Assembly (NCBI RefSeq): GCF_000226115.1
Contig: NC_016458.1
Location: 3,320,001 to 3,384,000 of the forward strand
DNA length: 64,000 nucleotides
DNA from: Thermothielavioides terrestris NRRL 8126
Lineage: Eukaryota; Ascomycota; Sordariomycetes; Sordariales; Chaetomiaceae
Direction of reading: 5' to 3'
How positions within the stretch are numbered: position 1 is the first letter of the stretch; every line of letters starts with the position of its first letter. Shown one piece after another: positions 35,849-46,291 of this stretch. Both the position numbers and the translations under genes were made by a program. Under the pieces are notes generated by a model, which saw only the letters and a list, made by a program, of their open reading frames with translations, was not told the origin of the DNA and ran no database searches.

Positions 35849-36540
35849 GAAAGGCCTCAGAGAAGGATTCATGCTTTGTAGCCTGCAACGTTGCCGTTCG
35901 GTGGAGGGGCAGGGGGCGAGTTGGAGCAAGGACCGGGACAAAGAGCCACAGGGCGGATCCATATTCTTGGTTCTCTTCTTGGTGTGGATGTGGAATGCGA
36001 TATCCATTGGGAGTTTCTAGTCGGTGCCGTTGGATCTGTGAGCTCTATGCTTGGGGTTGTGCCGTGCTGTTCTGCCGGTTGTCGCAAGACATGGATCTTA
36101 CCCCCATAGACTGCACTCGTGGAGGATCAGCGGAAATGTAGACACTGTGGGCTCCAAGCAACACGCATTCATTGGCGTTGTGTGACGGAGGCCGAACTTT
36201 CCTATGCCGCTCGGGGCTGGCGAGATGGCTTCGAATGACCTCGAGTCTCCTATGGAGCGTCCTCATCCCGTTTAACTATCTGCTCCAGCGTACCAATCTC
36301 TGCAGCAGTTCCGCGGATCTTTGATGATCCCACTACACTACACAATTATCGGTGTTTCCACCGGTCCACCGGTGGAGTGTTGCAAGCAGAGTGAAGCGAG
36401 ACGCTGTTGTATCGCGCGTGGATTCCATTAGAGACCACCGCCATGGAGACGAAGTACAACAAGCAGGGCATTGCGAAACTTGAAGCGGATCCCACTGAAC
36501 ATATCTTGCGCCTTGGAAACACCATGATCACCGCTGCCGC
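35849..36540. other. puf6 downstream region
   Basis: Non-coding as far as can be seen. It should contain the puf6 3' UTR. Confidence 0.45.
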
Positions 36541-37242
36541 TGCCATGTAGACTCCTGCACCCAAGAATCTCTTTGTTGTCCTTTTTCCACCAGCGGCGGT
36601 CTCGCAACGTCCCACATCCACCCGACCTCAACTTCCCACGACGCAAGCAATAGTAGCAATGGGGTAACTTGACCGGTAAGCGCCCTTGTCGGGATCGTGC
36701 TGGCGTGCGTTATTGTCGCCATATTCACGACTTTCAGCGCCTTCATGTGGTAGAGCAGGCGGCGGTGGCGAGGGAAGGATGAGAAATGCGAGAAGGCAGA
36801 GAAGTTTGCATTATCGAGTAGCCTAGACGAGGAGCAGCTCCCTCCAGGGCTGAAAATCCGTCTTGAATTCCATGGCTTGGAAGGGGCCAGGTAGTGTCTT
36901 CGACCACGCATCCGATGAGCCAGTCTCGGCGAAACATCCACCACTGTTCGCGCCATTTCAGGCAAGATGGCCAAAGGAGAACGCACGCTCGGCTCCAGCC
37001 CCGTAGCCCTCGAGCCTCGCTTGAGCAGCCTCAGCAACGGCACCTATAGCAGTCCCGGGCGCCCTCTCACGCTTGGCGGTTCGCGTGAATCAAAGGTGCC
37101 ATTAAATCTCTCCGAGCCGGACACTGCGGCAATCAATCAAGAGACGATACGAATACGGGCATTGCCGAATGATGCCGCTCGGATCGACTCTCGAGTTGGC
37201 TGGCCGAAAGGGGACGGGATACCCGAGCGGCTGCCAACTTGA
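36541..37242 (+). pseudogene. Probable decayed single-pass membrane protein gene
   Basis: One plus-strand frame is interrupted by only four stops (TGA 36670, TAG 36751, TAG 36892, TGA 36916) between 36541 and the TGA at 37240-37242. Between the stops it reads like a fungal surface protein. There is a Cys-rich start (CHVDSCTQESLCC), a Ser/Thr/Asn stalk (SHDASNSSNG), a hydrophobic helix (VGIVLACVIVAIFTTFSAFM), a basic stop-transfer (RRRWRGK) and a cytosolic tail (EEQLPPGLKIRLEF). Every stop can be derived from CAG or CGA by a C-to-T change. An antisense ORF (36528-37043, minus) is open but has no protein-like features. Alternatively the stops could lie in small introns, although no good splice pairs are evident. 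The family is not identified. Confidence 0.4.
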
Positions 37243-37799
37243 CGCAGCGAGAGCGGGAGCCAGGCGTGTATGTAAATGGCCTTGGGCGGAATGGAGGGAG
37301 GGGTAGATGTGGCCTCAATGCTGAGCCAGGGAGGTATGCGCGTGGCGCACTTCCGTGGCCATTTGAAAGAAAAAAAACAGCCAACCTTGCGGGAATGGGA
37401 CTGTGTTGACACTCTCGTCAGCGCACGGTCGGACATGGGGAACATCTTCATCGTCGCGTGGGCTCTATCAAAGAACAAACTTCTGGGGTCGCTTTCCGGA
37501 TGACAGCCAAGGATATGTGATGTGCAGAACGGTCTTGCCCAGCCTGTTCAAGACAATTCAAGGGCCGTTGGGTATAATAATCAACAAGAAAACAACGCAC
37601 CTGAACCCGTCTAACCAATGTGCGCCATGCCATGCAACTTTAACACCTCCCCCATCCGTGCCTCCATTCACTTCCAAGAGAAAACCGAATCGTATGCTCT
37701 GAAATCCCATCTGCCCAGGCTGATTTCTGCCTGGAGGTCCCGCCGAGATGCACTAAGCCCCTCCAGATCCCTCCACACAAGGTCTCTCGCCCGGAGAGC
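37243..37799. other. Region downstream of rpb4
   Basis: 557 bp, likely containing the rpb4 3' UTR. No gene is seen. Confidence 0.45.
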
Positions 37800-38354
37800 T
37801 CAAGTGCTCATGAGCTTGGCCATTTCGTCGAGCAACTCTTGGAGATCCTCGTCGCTGATCTTGTCCGCGAGGGAAGGGATCAAGGTTTTGCACTCGTCTG
37901 CACTGTCACAGCAGAGCGAGCCTGTGAGGTAGGGCGAAGAAACGGACAAGTCAGCACAGCACAAGTATATGCACATGGTCTCGGCAAGCAAGCTTTCGCG
38001 AAAACAAAAAAAAAGGGAAAAAAAGGGACACCCACCAATCTGCGCCCTCTCGTACTTGGTCAGCTCCTTCTGGGCGCTCAGCAGGCGCTCGACGGCCTCG
38101 ACGTTCTCCTTCTGCTTGAAGCGGGCGAACGAGTCGAGGTAGTCGAGCGTCTTGACGAGCACGTCGGTCTCGTTGCGGTCCTTGCGGTCCTTGCGCCGCT
38201 TCGCCATGAGCGCGTTGATGACCAGCGCCGCCTCCGACAGCGTCAGCGTGTCCACGTCCTGGAACTCGCCCAGCTTGAGCACCGCGCCCGCCTCCTCCTC
38301 GCCCGGCGGCGGCGGCTTCGACCGCGCCGTGGGAGCATGGTTCTGGTCCGACAT
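37800..38354 (-). CDS. rpb4: RNA polymerase II subunit Rpb4
   Basis: Exons 38354-38036 and 37921-37800 (minus strand) joined over a 114-nt intron give 146 aa. Landmarks are LKLGEFQDVDTLTLSEAALV at the N-terminus, VLVKTLDYLDSFARFKQKEN, then ELTKYERAQIG joined to SLCCDSADECKTLIPSLADK, ending in the HRDC-like C-terminal helix ISDEDLQELLDEMAKLM. These match Rpb4, which forms the stalk of RNA polymerase II with Rpb7. The intron can be read through in frame, but the resulting insertion is hydrophobic and breaks a conserved helix. The intron has a long pyrimidine-rich run near its donor. The length is typical for filamentous fungi and shorter than the yeast protein, which has an acidic linker. Confidence 0.93.
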   Translation of the reverse strand: MSDQNHAPTARSKPPPPGEEEAGAVLKLGEFQDVDTLTLSEAALVINALMAKRRKDRKDRNETDVLVKTLDYLDSFARFKQKENVEAVERLLSAQKELTKYERAQIGGCPFFSLFFCFRESLLAETMCIYLCCADLSVSSPYLTGSLCCDSADECKTLIPSLADKISDEDLQELLDEMAKLMST

Positions 38355-39407
38355 GTTTGGAGATGTGTGTGTGCGCGCGCGATCTTCCCCGAGTCGGATT
38401 TGTACGGGGTGGGTGATGCAATCTCTAGGTGGACTTGTATCGGTATCGGCAGGTAATCGCTTTTCTTAAGGACTCGAAGCGGCGTGCGTCCTGCACGGCT
38501 GCGAGGTCTTCGGTGTGCAAACGTGATAGTCGAACTGGATGAAATCGTATTAAGGAGTGTACGAGGGAATGCCTCCGACTGTATAGCCGGGGAAGGTATG
38601 CGGGGGCTAGTTTGGCGGGGTGCAAAGAAAGAAAGGAGAGATGGTTTGGTTCGCTTCCGGCATGGCATGGTTCCGACTGTCAGTCGCGATGGCGTTCTGA
38701 GCCACATTTGTGTCGTTGCCATCACAGTGCTGGCATACAGTCGAAAACCGAATTGCAAACTGTACGCAGGACATACGGAATCTGGAAAACACAGTGGGAT
38801 ATTCACTATCATCGAGAGAGTACCACAGTTGTACAGAGTATTTCCAGTATATGACAAGTCTGCAGCTGGATACCCGGCGGGAATAGTGCCATCTAGTCTC
38901 CAGTCTCCCGAACAGGAGGCATCGCGAACACCCTACATCTCCGTGGAATGCATGCTACCCTCTCTAGCCTGTCTTCGCTACCTTGCCCCCCTTGCGCAGG
39001 CTCTGCCTTTTTTCTTTTCTTTTGCAGACGATGTCTACCGCCTGGATGCTGTTGTCCGAGGCCTTGGCCAAAGAGGTACAACCAGCCTCTAAGTGCCAAT
39101 CCATGGCCACATTTCGCCCAAAAGAACAGCTTCCTTGGTTTCTCACCATGCCAGACGCCCCCTTCCGCCCACCCTCTGGATTCGATTGGCTTTCTCTCCC
39201 TTCTTTCCCGGTGTTTCTCCAAACACCTTTTCCAATTTGTTATCATCGCTGCTCCGCGGGGTGTCACGTAATAAGCCCTAAAAAAAGGGCCGAAGGACAA
39301 GCGTCACAGCATGCTCGGGCTGCTGTGTCAAGTCCCTAGGAGTCTTCCACAAGCCCCTCGAGCAGGCGGGCATTCCTCTGACATAGTGTGGTTCGCATTC
39401 GCCGCCT
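38355..39407. other. rpb4 upstream and rgb-1 downstream region
   Basis: About 1.05 kb. The part next to 38354 should hold the rpb4 promoter and leader; the right part should be the 3' UTR of the minus-strand PP2A gene. No additional gene is recognised. Confidence 0.45.
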
Positions 39408-41400
39408 CTACAGGGCGGAAAAGACGAACAGCTGGGGGCGTGCGTTAGCTAGACAGACAGTGTGCAAGGGGTGGGGGAGGGGAAAAAGGGGGGAGAAGGT
39501 GGCTCTTACATTATTCGTCGCGGCGATTGCGATGCTATCCTCAAAAGGATGCCAACTCATGTGCAAGATCTTCTTGTTGAAATCGATCTGGTCCGCGTCC
39601 GTCTCCTTGCGCATCCTCTGCCCTTGGCCCGGCGCCGCTGGGCTGCCCGCCCGAGAGCCGCCCTTCTTGCCGTTTGCGGTTGGGCTCGTCGACGAATTGA
39701 TGGGTGTCGGAACGCCAACCTTCTTCGCCTTGAATGCCGACTTGTCCGCCTGCAGCACCACCTCGATCTCCTTCTCCGGGTCTGACGGATAAATCATGAA
39801 GTTGTTGTTGTAGCTGCCCGTCATCACGTTCTTGCCGTCTCCTGAGAACACCACCTCGAACTTGTCAAAAATGCTATCGTTCTCGTACGTGTCGCACAGT
39901 CGTGGCCTGAGATGCTCGTGGATGGGAATCGTCTTGATAGGCTGCCTCTCCATGTTCACGTCCCAAATCTTGACAGTCAGGTAGTCGCGCGAAAGGATGT
40001 ACCGGCCGTCGTAGGAAAAGCGAACGTCGGAGATGGACGAGATGATCTCGGAGAAGAAGGACCTCGACGATGGATCCTCCTCCTGCTCAAACACTGGAGG
40101 CAGAAGATGGCCGTGAGCCCACAGATTGCACGGCGGGTGGCTGCAGAGGGGGGCACTCACACTTGGCATGTTGATCGCACAGCGCGCTCTGTCGCATGTC
40201 TGCGAGCTTGATGGTTCCTTTGGAGCTGGCATACATAAACCAGTTGCAGCTCAGGGGGTGGAATTCGGCCGCCGTGATCACCTCGGTCAGCTCTTCCATG
40301 TTCGCCGGCTTGATGTCGACGATGTTGAAGCTCTGGTCCTGGATGTTCAGGTTCCACAGATTGATACGCAGATCATCGCTGCTGATGAAGGTCTCCCCGT
40401 CGCTGTTGACCGAGATGCTGTTGATGTGATAGGCGTGGGCGTTGGCATACGTCCGTCGGGGTACCGCTGCGACGACGGTATCGTGGTGTGTCAGCCTCGG
40501 AAGCTTCAGGTCACTGGCGCTGCGAAACCGGACGGCGGGCATCGGGCGCGGGGCTCCACCTCCGCCAGCTATGTTCGCCGGCGTCAAGTCGTGAGAGAGA
40601 TTGTTCTCGGCCACAACCTTGAGAGACTTCTCGAACACCTTCCAAAGCTTGATCGTCTTGTCGTTTGTCGACAGGAGATAGTGGGAAGCATTCTGCCGCC
40701 GGCACCACTTGATCTTGTTGATCTTTTCTTCGATCTCGAGGGACTTGAGATAGTCGAACTCGGGTTCGTGCGACTGAAATTCGGTATGGAATTTGTACTC
40801 GCAAGTCTTTTTCTGTTCGCGGCGTAAGTAAGGGCCCCGGCGAGAACGCGGAACGGGATATCAGCCACGGGATTGTCGAACTCACTGTCTCGTTGCGCTC
40901 AAATAGAACGACACGACCGCCCTTATCACCAGTTGCCAGATAGTTACCAGTGTGATCGAACTCGACGGTGGAGATGATATCGGCTGCGAGGCAGAAGACT
41001 GGGGTCAGTAAAGCTCGAGCTAATAGGACTCCATAAACTTGAAAAAAATCGGGGTGGAAGAGGGGGGGGAGGGAGAAGGGGAGGGCCGTGAAATGGAATC
41101 TAGCAAGATGCTGTACCTTCCGTTATGTCCTCCACATCCCCTTTGTCACCAAAGCACCTGGAATCCGGTGGTTAGCTTGCTCCATCGGGCGACAGGATGC
41201 ACCGCGCTGTGATCTTGGATGGACGACCCGCGCAGTTCGTACGGAGCACGCGAAAGCAAGGGTGGTCGCTCTCGGAATCGGGAGGGAAGGACCAGATCAA
41301 GCGCCAGGCTGTTTGACCGGACGGGGAGCTAGAGGGCAGACAGAGATGGAGCTTACTGGGTGAACTTCCATGTCGGTACATTGGCTTCTGTGTCCACCAT
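39408..41400 (-). CDS. rgb-1: Protein phosphatase 2A regulatory subunit B (B55/Cdc55 type)
   Basis: Six minus-strand exons restore a 480-aa frame: 41400-41357, 41157-41117, 40983-40886, 40812-40161, 40093-39510 and 39431-39408. Introns are 199, 133, 72-73, 67 and 78 nt; total coding length is divisible by three. The protein begins [20 protein letters not shown] and carries the B55 WD40 propeller: [92 protein letters not shown] and [21 protein letters not shown] disordered insertion ([20 protein letters not shown]) interrupts the last blades. The end, LFVFSAL, is encoded by a 24-nt last exon. B55 targets PP2A to cell-cycle and morphogenesis substrates; the Neurospora orthologue is rgb-1, the yeast one CDC55. 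Confidence 0.93.
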
Positions 41401-42710
41401 CGTGACAATCTGAGGAGCAGGCGGCGAGGGACCCCGCTCTGCCAACAACTGTTGCCGAAAGGTGAATCGCGGAGGTAGAGTGTGCCAAGGGCGACGCAGT
41501 GATGCTTATCGGTGTTGGGGGTAACGAAGGGTCCCCGCGATCCGTTTCCGTGTCGGGGCAGTTCTGTACCAAGGCGGGGTCGGGGGGGTCGGCTGTACCG
41601 GGGTCCTCAAAGCTGGGCAAAGCTCGCACGATGCTTCAGGTAGGGGAACGTGGGTGGGAGCTGGATGGGCAGGGCCCGAACGGAAAGGCTGTAAGGCTCG
41701 CTGTGACAGCGTCGGCGGTTCTGGGGGGAGGGGACCGTGGAATCGACGAATGCCACTTGGACGGACGGTTGCGCAGTAGCGACCCCGGAAAATGAAGGCA
41801 AAAGTGACTCTCCGGGCCCTGGCTGCAGGCTGAGTCTCAGCACAAGCAAAGTGCGGGCAGGATGAGGATCTTCAAAGAAGGGGTTAGACGAAGTGTGAAA
41901 CGTACTTGGAGCTAGAGCCAACTGCTGAAGTATCTGAAAGAGCACGAATATGGTTGGAACAAGTCGAGCTCGATTGACGGTCAGTCGGCTTTGGCGCAAA
42001 TGGACTGTGACGGAGCGGTGCGCCCAAATCGGCCAAGCCTGCTTGGCGCCAAATGACGGGGTGCCCCAGCAGCCCCAGCAGCCCCAGCACAAGCACACAG
42101 TGCGCAGAACCAGCAAATGTACCGGCGCCCGCACAGTGCCACCCGGTCGCAAAGGTACCTTACGCACGGAATAGTACGATGGAGGTACTGATCTGTACAC
42201 TAGCCTTCGCACAGTTACCCGCTTTTTCAGCGCATGGAGTCCGCCGCACGCCCGAAAGTGAAGTGTCCCTTCGTGACGACTCAGGTTGATGGGATGACGG
42301 AATGCCGCAGCCTCGGGCCGAGCTGGAGCATGTGTCCGAGTCGTTTGAACAAAACATGTTGCTCCCTTCCCATTGCACTAGGTTGACAACCTGGAAGCTA
42401 TCGAGCGAACTCTATCCCCCCTTCGCTCGACATTTTCATTTTCCAACTGAGGCAGAAACGCGTTGCAGGTAAAAGTGCGCCTGTCTTTAGGCCTGATCGG
42501 CTTCTTGCTACCTCGACGGAGTACACAAAGCGAACACGCCTTTCTCTAAGTTGCTAACCGAACCACGTCCAGCCACATTGCATGCGCATTATCGGACCTT
42601 GGAGCAACCTCGTCGTGGACAGTGCTCTTTGGTGGACAAGTGAGCTGCTGTTTCAAAGTGCTTTACGCCCGATTGATATCGAGCCGTGCATGCAGCGCTG
42701 AGTTGTGAGG
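41401..42710. promoter_or_regulatory. Divergent intergenic region rgb-1 / 42.7-kb gene
   Basis: 1.3 kb between divergent start codons, so it probably holds both promoters and the long 5' leader of rgb-1. A short 9-bp tandem array (cccagcagc, about three units) lies at 42064-42089. No gene is recognised. Confidence 0.45.
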
Positions 42711-43667
42711 ATGGAAGGCGGAGGGACTTCAAGGCAGGGACCAGAGGGCAAGGGGAAAGGCAAGGGTGCGGCAGCTGGCCCGGCGCCCTCCCCGGACCAT
42801 GACGCTGGCAAAGGGGCAGAGCCACAGCCATTGCTGCCTCGCATGGCGCAGTCAGCCGCATCCTTCCTGATGACAGGACCGCCGGGCACCGGGTTCAGCA
42901 GCGAGAGCGAAAAGGGGGAATCGTCCCGCACGGGCAGGGCTCTGGAAAGGGCAGGCGAGAGTTCAGTCCGGCTGCAGCCCAGTGCGCCAAGCGGCGAGAC
43001 CATTAAAACGCGGCATGCACAGCAGCACATCGCCCAGGAGGAGGCGTCGTTCTCCGCGTTCCTGGACAGCGGAGATGTGCCAGTTCTCACAGGAGCAGGC
43101 GACTTGGAAGACGCCTGGCGGTCGGCCGTTCCTGATTCTGCGATGTCGACGACCACCATGGCAGCAGGATCGCCATTTCGATCAGTCGCAGAGCAGGAGG
43201 CGAGGGACGGTGCCGACGTCGTGGCCTTGCTGTCCGACGGCGGGCTCGATCACGTTTACACGCACAGCAGCGAGCCTATATCACGAGCTGATCTGGCGAG
43301 GCTGCGCGAGGCGCTATTCGGCAAAGACACGGACCACGAGAGCTCGCTCGTGTGGGACAGCGTGCTGAACTTCATTCCGGAGTATCTCGAATTCCACGCA
43401 GGCCAGGGCGTCGGGCCCGGCGACGACCTCGCCATGCACTTTGGTACTGTGGACGCCGACGAAGCCCGTCAGACCTGGATTAGCCAGTGGTCGCGGCTAC
43501 TGACGAGCTACCAAGACGAGGTCTGGGGCGACCTCGGTGGTCTTGTTGAGGAAGCTCGAACCGAAGTCAAGCGGATGGAGGAGGCGAGGCCGGACGAGAA
43601 GCCCCAGGAGCCGAAGGCGCTGCTGCGCCTTCGAGCCATCCTTGGTCACCTTCGAAGCGTGAGCTAG
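42711..43667 (+). CDS. Uncharacterised fungal protein
   Basis: Single exon, 318 aa from the ATG at 42711. The first 95 residues are Gly/Ser/Pro-rich and disordered. From about residue 96 the sequence looks conserved and structured: KTRHAQQHIAQEEASFSAFL, VVALLSDGGLDHVY, SLVWDSVLNFIPEYL and TWISQWSRLLTSYQDEVWGD, ending in a charged helix with Lys/Glu/Arg. It contains no signal peptide, membrane helix or motif I can name. The Trp-rich C-terminal third (WISQW...EVWGDL) would be the best handle for a homology search. An upstream exon cannot be excluded because the frame stays open for a few codons before the ATG. Confidence 0.7.
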   Translation: MEGGGTSRQGPEGKGKGKGAAAGPAPSPDHDAGKGAEPQPLLPRMAQSAASFLMTGPPGTGFSSESEKGESSRTGRALERAGESSVRLQPSAPSGETIKTRHAQQHIAQEEASFSAFLDSGDVPVLTGAGDLEDAWRSAVPDSAMSTTTMAAGSPFRSVAEQEARDGADVVALLSDGGLDHVYTHSSEPISRADLARLREALFGKDTDHESSLVWDSVLNFIPEYLEFHAGQGVGPGDDLAMHFGTVDADEARQTWISQWSRLLTSYQDEVWGDLGGLVEEARTEVKRMEEARPDEKPQEPKALLRLRAILGHLRSVS

Positions 43668-44434
43668 GACAACTCATGGCTCTTTCGAACAACGCTGCGC
43701 GTCTTGCGCCCTTGGTCGCCACCACTGCAGCCCATGCATGCTCTGTCACGTGCTGGCGTGTCCAGACGCTCCAAGGTGCCCCGCCACGTGTTGAGCCTTG
43801 TCTTCGAAGGTTGCATTTTCAACCCCGCCGGTGCCCACCCGAGCCAGGGGTGCCCGGGGCCTGGGCATCAATGGTCGGGTTGCTGGGCCAGCCGCCGAAT
43901 GACATCACTGGGCTAGGCTCGGGATTGTGGTTGGTCCATCTTCATCGGTGTGCTGTGTGTTCTGGAGGTCGGTAAACTGCGGAGGTGCTGCGCAGTGAGA
44001 AACCATGAAAAGCAGGGCTTGGGTGTTTGCACTACTGTCCAGTGATATGCACTCATACCGAGGACCAACCACACACCGCCTGCTCCGTTCAAACACTTGC
44101 ATTGCTATCACGAGCAAGCGCCGCAGCAACGCCCTCGACGCCGCGTCTCTTGCCCTTTGTACATACACTACATACACTGTTGTGGCGCCCAATGCACCTT
44201 TCGCCGGCGCAAACTCACAAGCTTCCAATCATCTGCCAATGCTGATTGCGATTGCGTGAGGCGGTGCTTTGCATCTCGGCCTTGGTAACTACCTCTGCGC
44301 TGGCAGAGCTGCCTGCTCACGAGTCATTGGGACATCCCGATCTCCGTTCCGTGTTGCCGGCAACTAAGTACCTAGGTAGTTACGGATACTCCGCCGCGGT
44401 TCGGGCGGCAATCATTTCCGGGGCTCAAGCGACG
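43668..44434. promoter_or_regulatory. Promoter region of the GPI-protein gene
   Basis: 767 bp. It contains two CACGTG hexamers (43747-43752 and 43785-43790) and the palindrome tacctaggta at 44369-44378, 57 bp before the start codon. No gene is seen. Confidence 0.45.
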
Positions 44435-45395
44435 ATGGCGACCGGACGATCACTGCGTCCTGTAGCACCGCAGCTACGCCTGCTCTTCATAGCACTTGCA
44501 TGCGCATCTACAGTCTGCGCCAGCTCGCAGCCATTCTGGCCAGCCGAGACGGCGGCTGCGGTCGCGAAGCGTCAGGGATGCCGACCGGACTTCTTCAGCT
44601 GCGCCAACATGGGCGCCGTCTTCAACGACATCTGCTGCCAAAACGGCCAGAGATGCGCCCTGGACGCCAATAACAACCCGGCCTGCTGCCCCACGAAGTG
44701 AGTTGCGTGCCTGGCCGCGCGGCCCCGCGAACTCGACATCCACTGACAAGAGACCTCGCCTTCCCCCCAGCGCGGTATGCACCGGCACGGCACCAGCAAG
44801 CTTGACGACCCCCGGCCCGGCCGCAACCACGGCCGTCTCCTACGTCCCTAACCCGTACTTCTCGTTCCCGTACGTCGCCACCTACTTCGCCAACCCGGGC
44901 TTCTGCTCCGCCGCGGTCAGCCAGTGCAGCGCCAACTACGCTGCGTGCACCGCGCAGCTGGAAGGGCAAGGCAGTGCCGGCGGCGGCGGAGGCTACGCCG
45001 TCACCATCGTCGTTCCGGGCGGCGGCGGGGTCACGGTCACGGCGGCGGCAAGTACCACCGTGGATGCTGCTAGCGCCACGAGTATCTGTATGATTTCCAT
45101 ACCTATATTCCCTCCACATGCCCAGTTTCTTTTTTCTCCCGCACGCGCACCGGACTGTGGGTCATCTCCGCTGACTTTCCATACGCCCCTCGGTCCAGGC
45201 AACAGTTTGTCCAGCGTGGCTTGCGGTGGCCTCCAATCCAGCATGTGCACCATGACCGGAACCACGGCCAGCGGGTTCTACTTCGGCACCGATGCCGGGA
45301 ATGCTGCCGCGAGACCGACGGCGGCCGCAGCCGCCTGTGCCGGGTTGGCTGGTGCTGTTGTGGCTTGTATTGCCGGTCTGGGCATCGCCTCCTGA
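44435..45395 (+). CDS. Secreted cysteine-rich protein, probably GPI-anchored
   Basis: Exons 44435-44697, 44771-45081 and 45199-45395 (introns 73 and 117 nt) give 256 aa. Residues 1-29 form a signal peptide with hydrophobic core LRLLFIALACASTVCA. A Lys-Arg pair at 45-46 could be a Kex2 site, leaving mature QGC. Next come a cysteine-rich module (CRPDFFSCANMG, NDICCQNGQRC, PACC) and a second cluster (PGFCSAAVSQCSANYAAC). A Gly-rich linker and TTVTAAASTT-like stretch follow, then SVACGGLQSSMC and a hydrophobic C-terminus (AGLAGAVVACIAGLGIAS) typical of a GPI attachment signal. The likely location is the cell wall or plasma membrane. The binding or enzymatic function is unknown, and no catalytic motif is seen. 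Confidence 0.8.
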
Positions 45396-46291
45396 TGGGT
45401 TTTTTAAAGCCGAGTGGTGATGGGAATCTGCTTGGTCCTATCGACGGCTCGGACTCCGTGACTGGCGTTCTGGGATTGTTGGTTCGGGAGAAAGCGCGGC
45501 GTTTCAGGGTACAAGCGTGTCTCATCTCGCATTCTCTCTCGCTTTATATTCACAGCATATTTGACATGATCTGATGAAGTCAAGAATGAATGACCAATAC
45601 CCATGCTTTGCTTCCAGAAGCTGGTCACGGCTCAGTCTTGGATATTATAGTGATTTCCAATTTCCAATGTAGATACCCGGGAGAGGTCGATCATTGCCAT
45701 GTCTCCGTGCTCATTCCTCCAGCAGGCTCAAGTGTGTTCAAAATCCCAGCCCTTGGATTCAAGCGCAATCTGCAGGGGGCAGCTGACATCTCAAGATACC
45801 AGTTAGACTCGCTTGAGAATTGTAGAGCAAGCCATGAGCTAACTAACCTTCCAATAACATGCTTGATTGTCCGATCCAATATCTTGACTCCTGTCCTCCT
45901 GAGCTTCCGGTCTATCCAAATATTCCTTTGTTTTACAGCGAAGCACTCATTATAACTTCGGGAGTAGGGAAAATGACGGAGACAAGAAATAGACAGACAA
46001 TTGAAGAAAGTCAAAGCAGCCATTCCAGTGATTACCGATGATAACCCCAATTTTTGCGCCGTCGCTGAACCTCCAAAGCAAATAAAATTCACAAAATCCC
46101 ACTCACCAACATACCATATTCCAAAAACCGTACCAGGCTGCTAGGCTGCAGGTGTCATTTACGGCTAGGCTCGAGAACGAGCCATGCGACAAAGAGAAAG
46201 AGACGCAGAAATGAAGACCCGGGGGGGAATGCTTGAGAGACGACGGATCGCCTGGAAGGCACAATACGACGCAGGGACGTGTCAAGTGCCC
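45396..46291. other. Convergent intergenic region
   Basis: 896 bp between the GPI-protein gene and the minus-strand FLC-like gene. It contains their 3' flanks and is more AT-rich around 45600-46100. No gene is seen. Confidence 0.45.

Noticed and set aside
36528..37043. 171-codon minus-strand ORF
   Set aside because: It is antisense to the membrane-protein-like reading of the plus strand and is rich in Arg/Ser/Pro without any recognisable feature.
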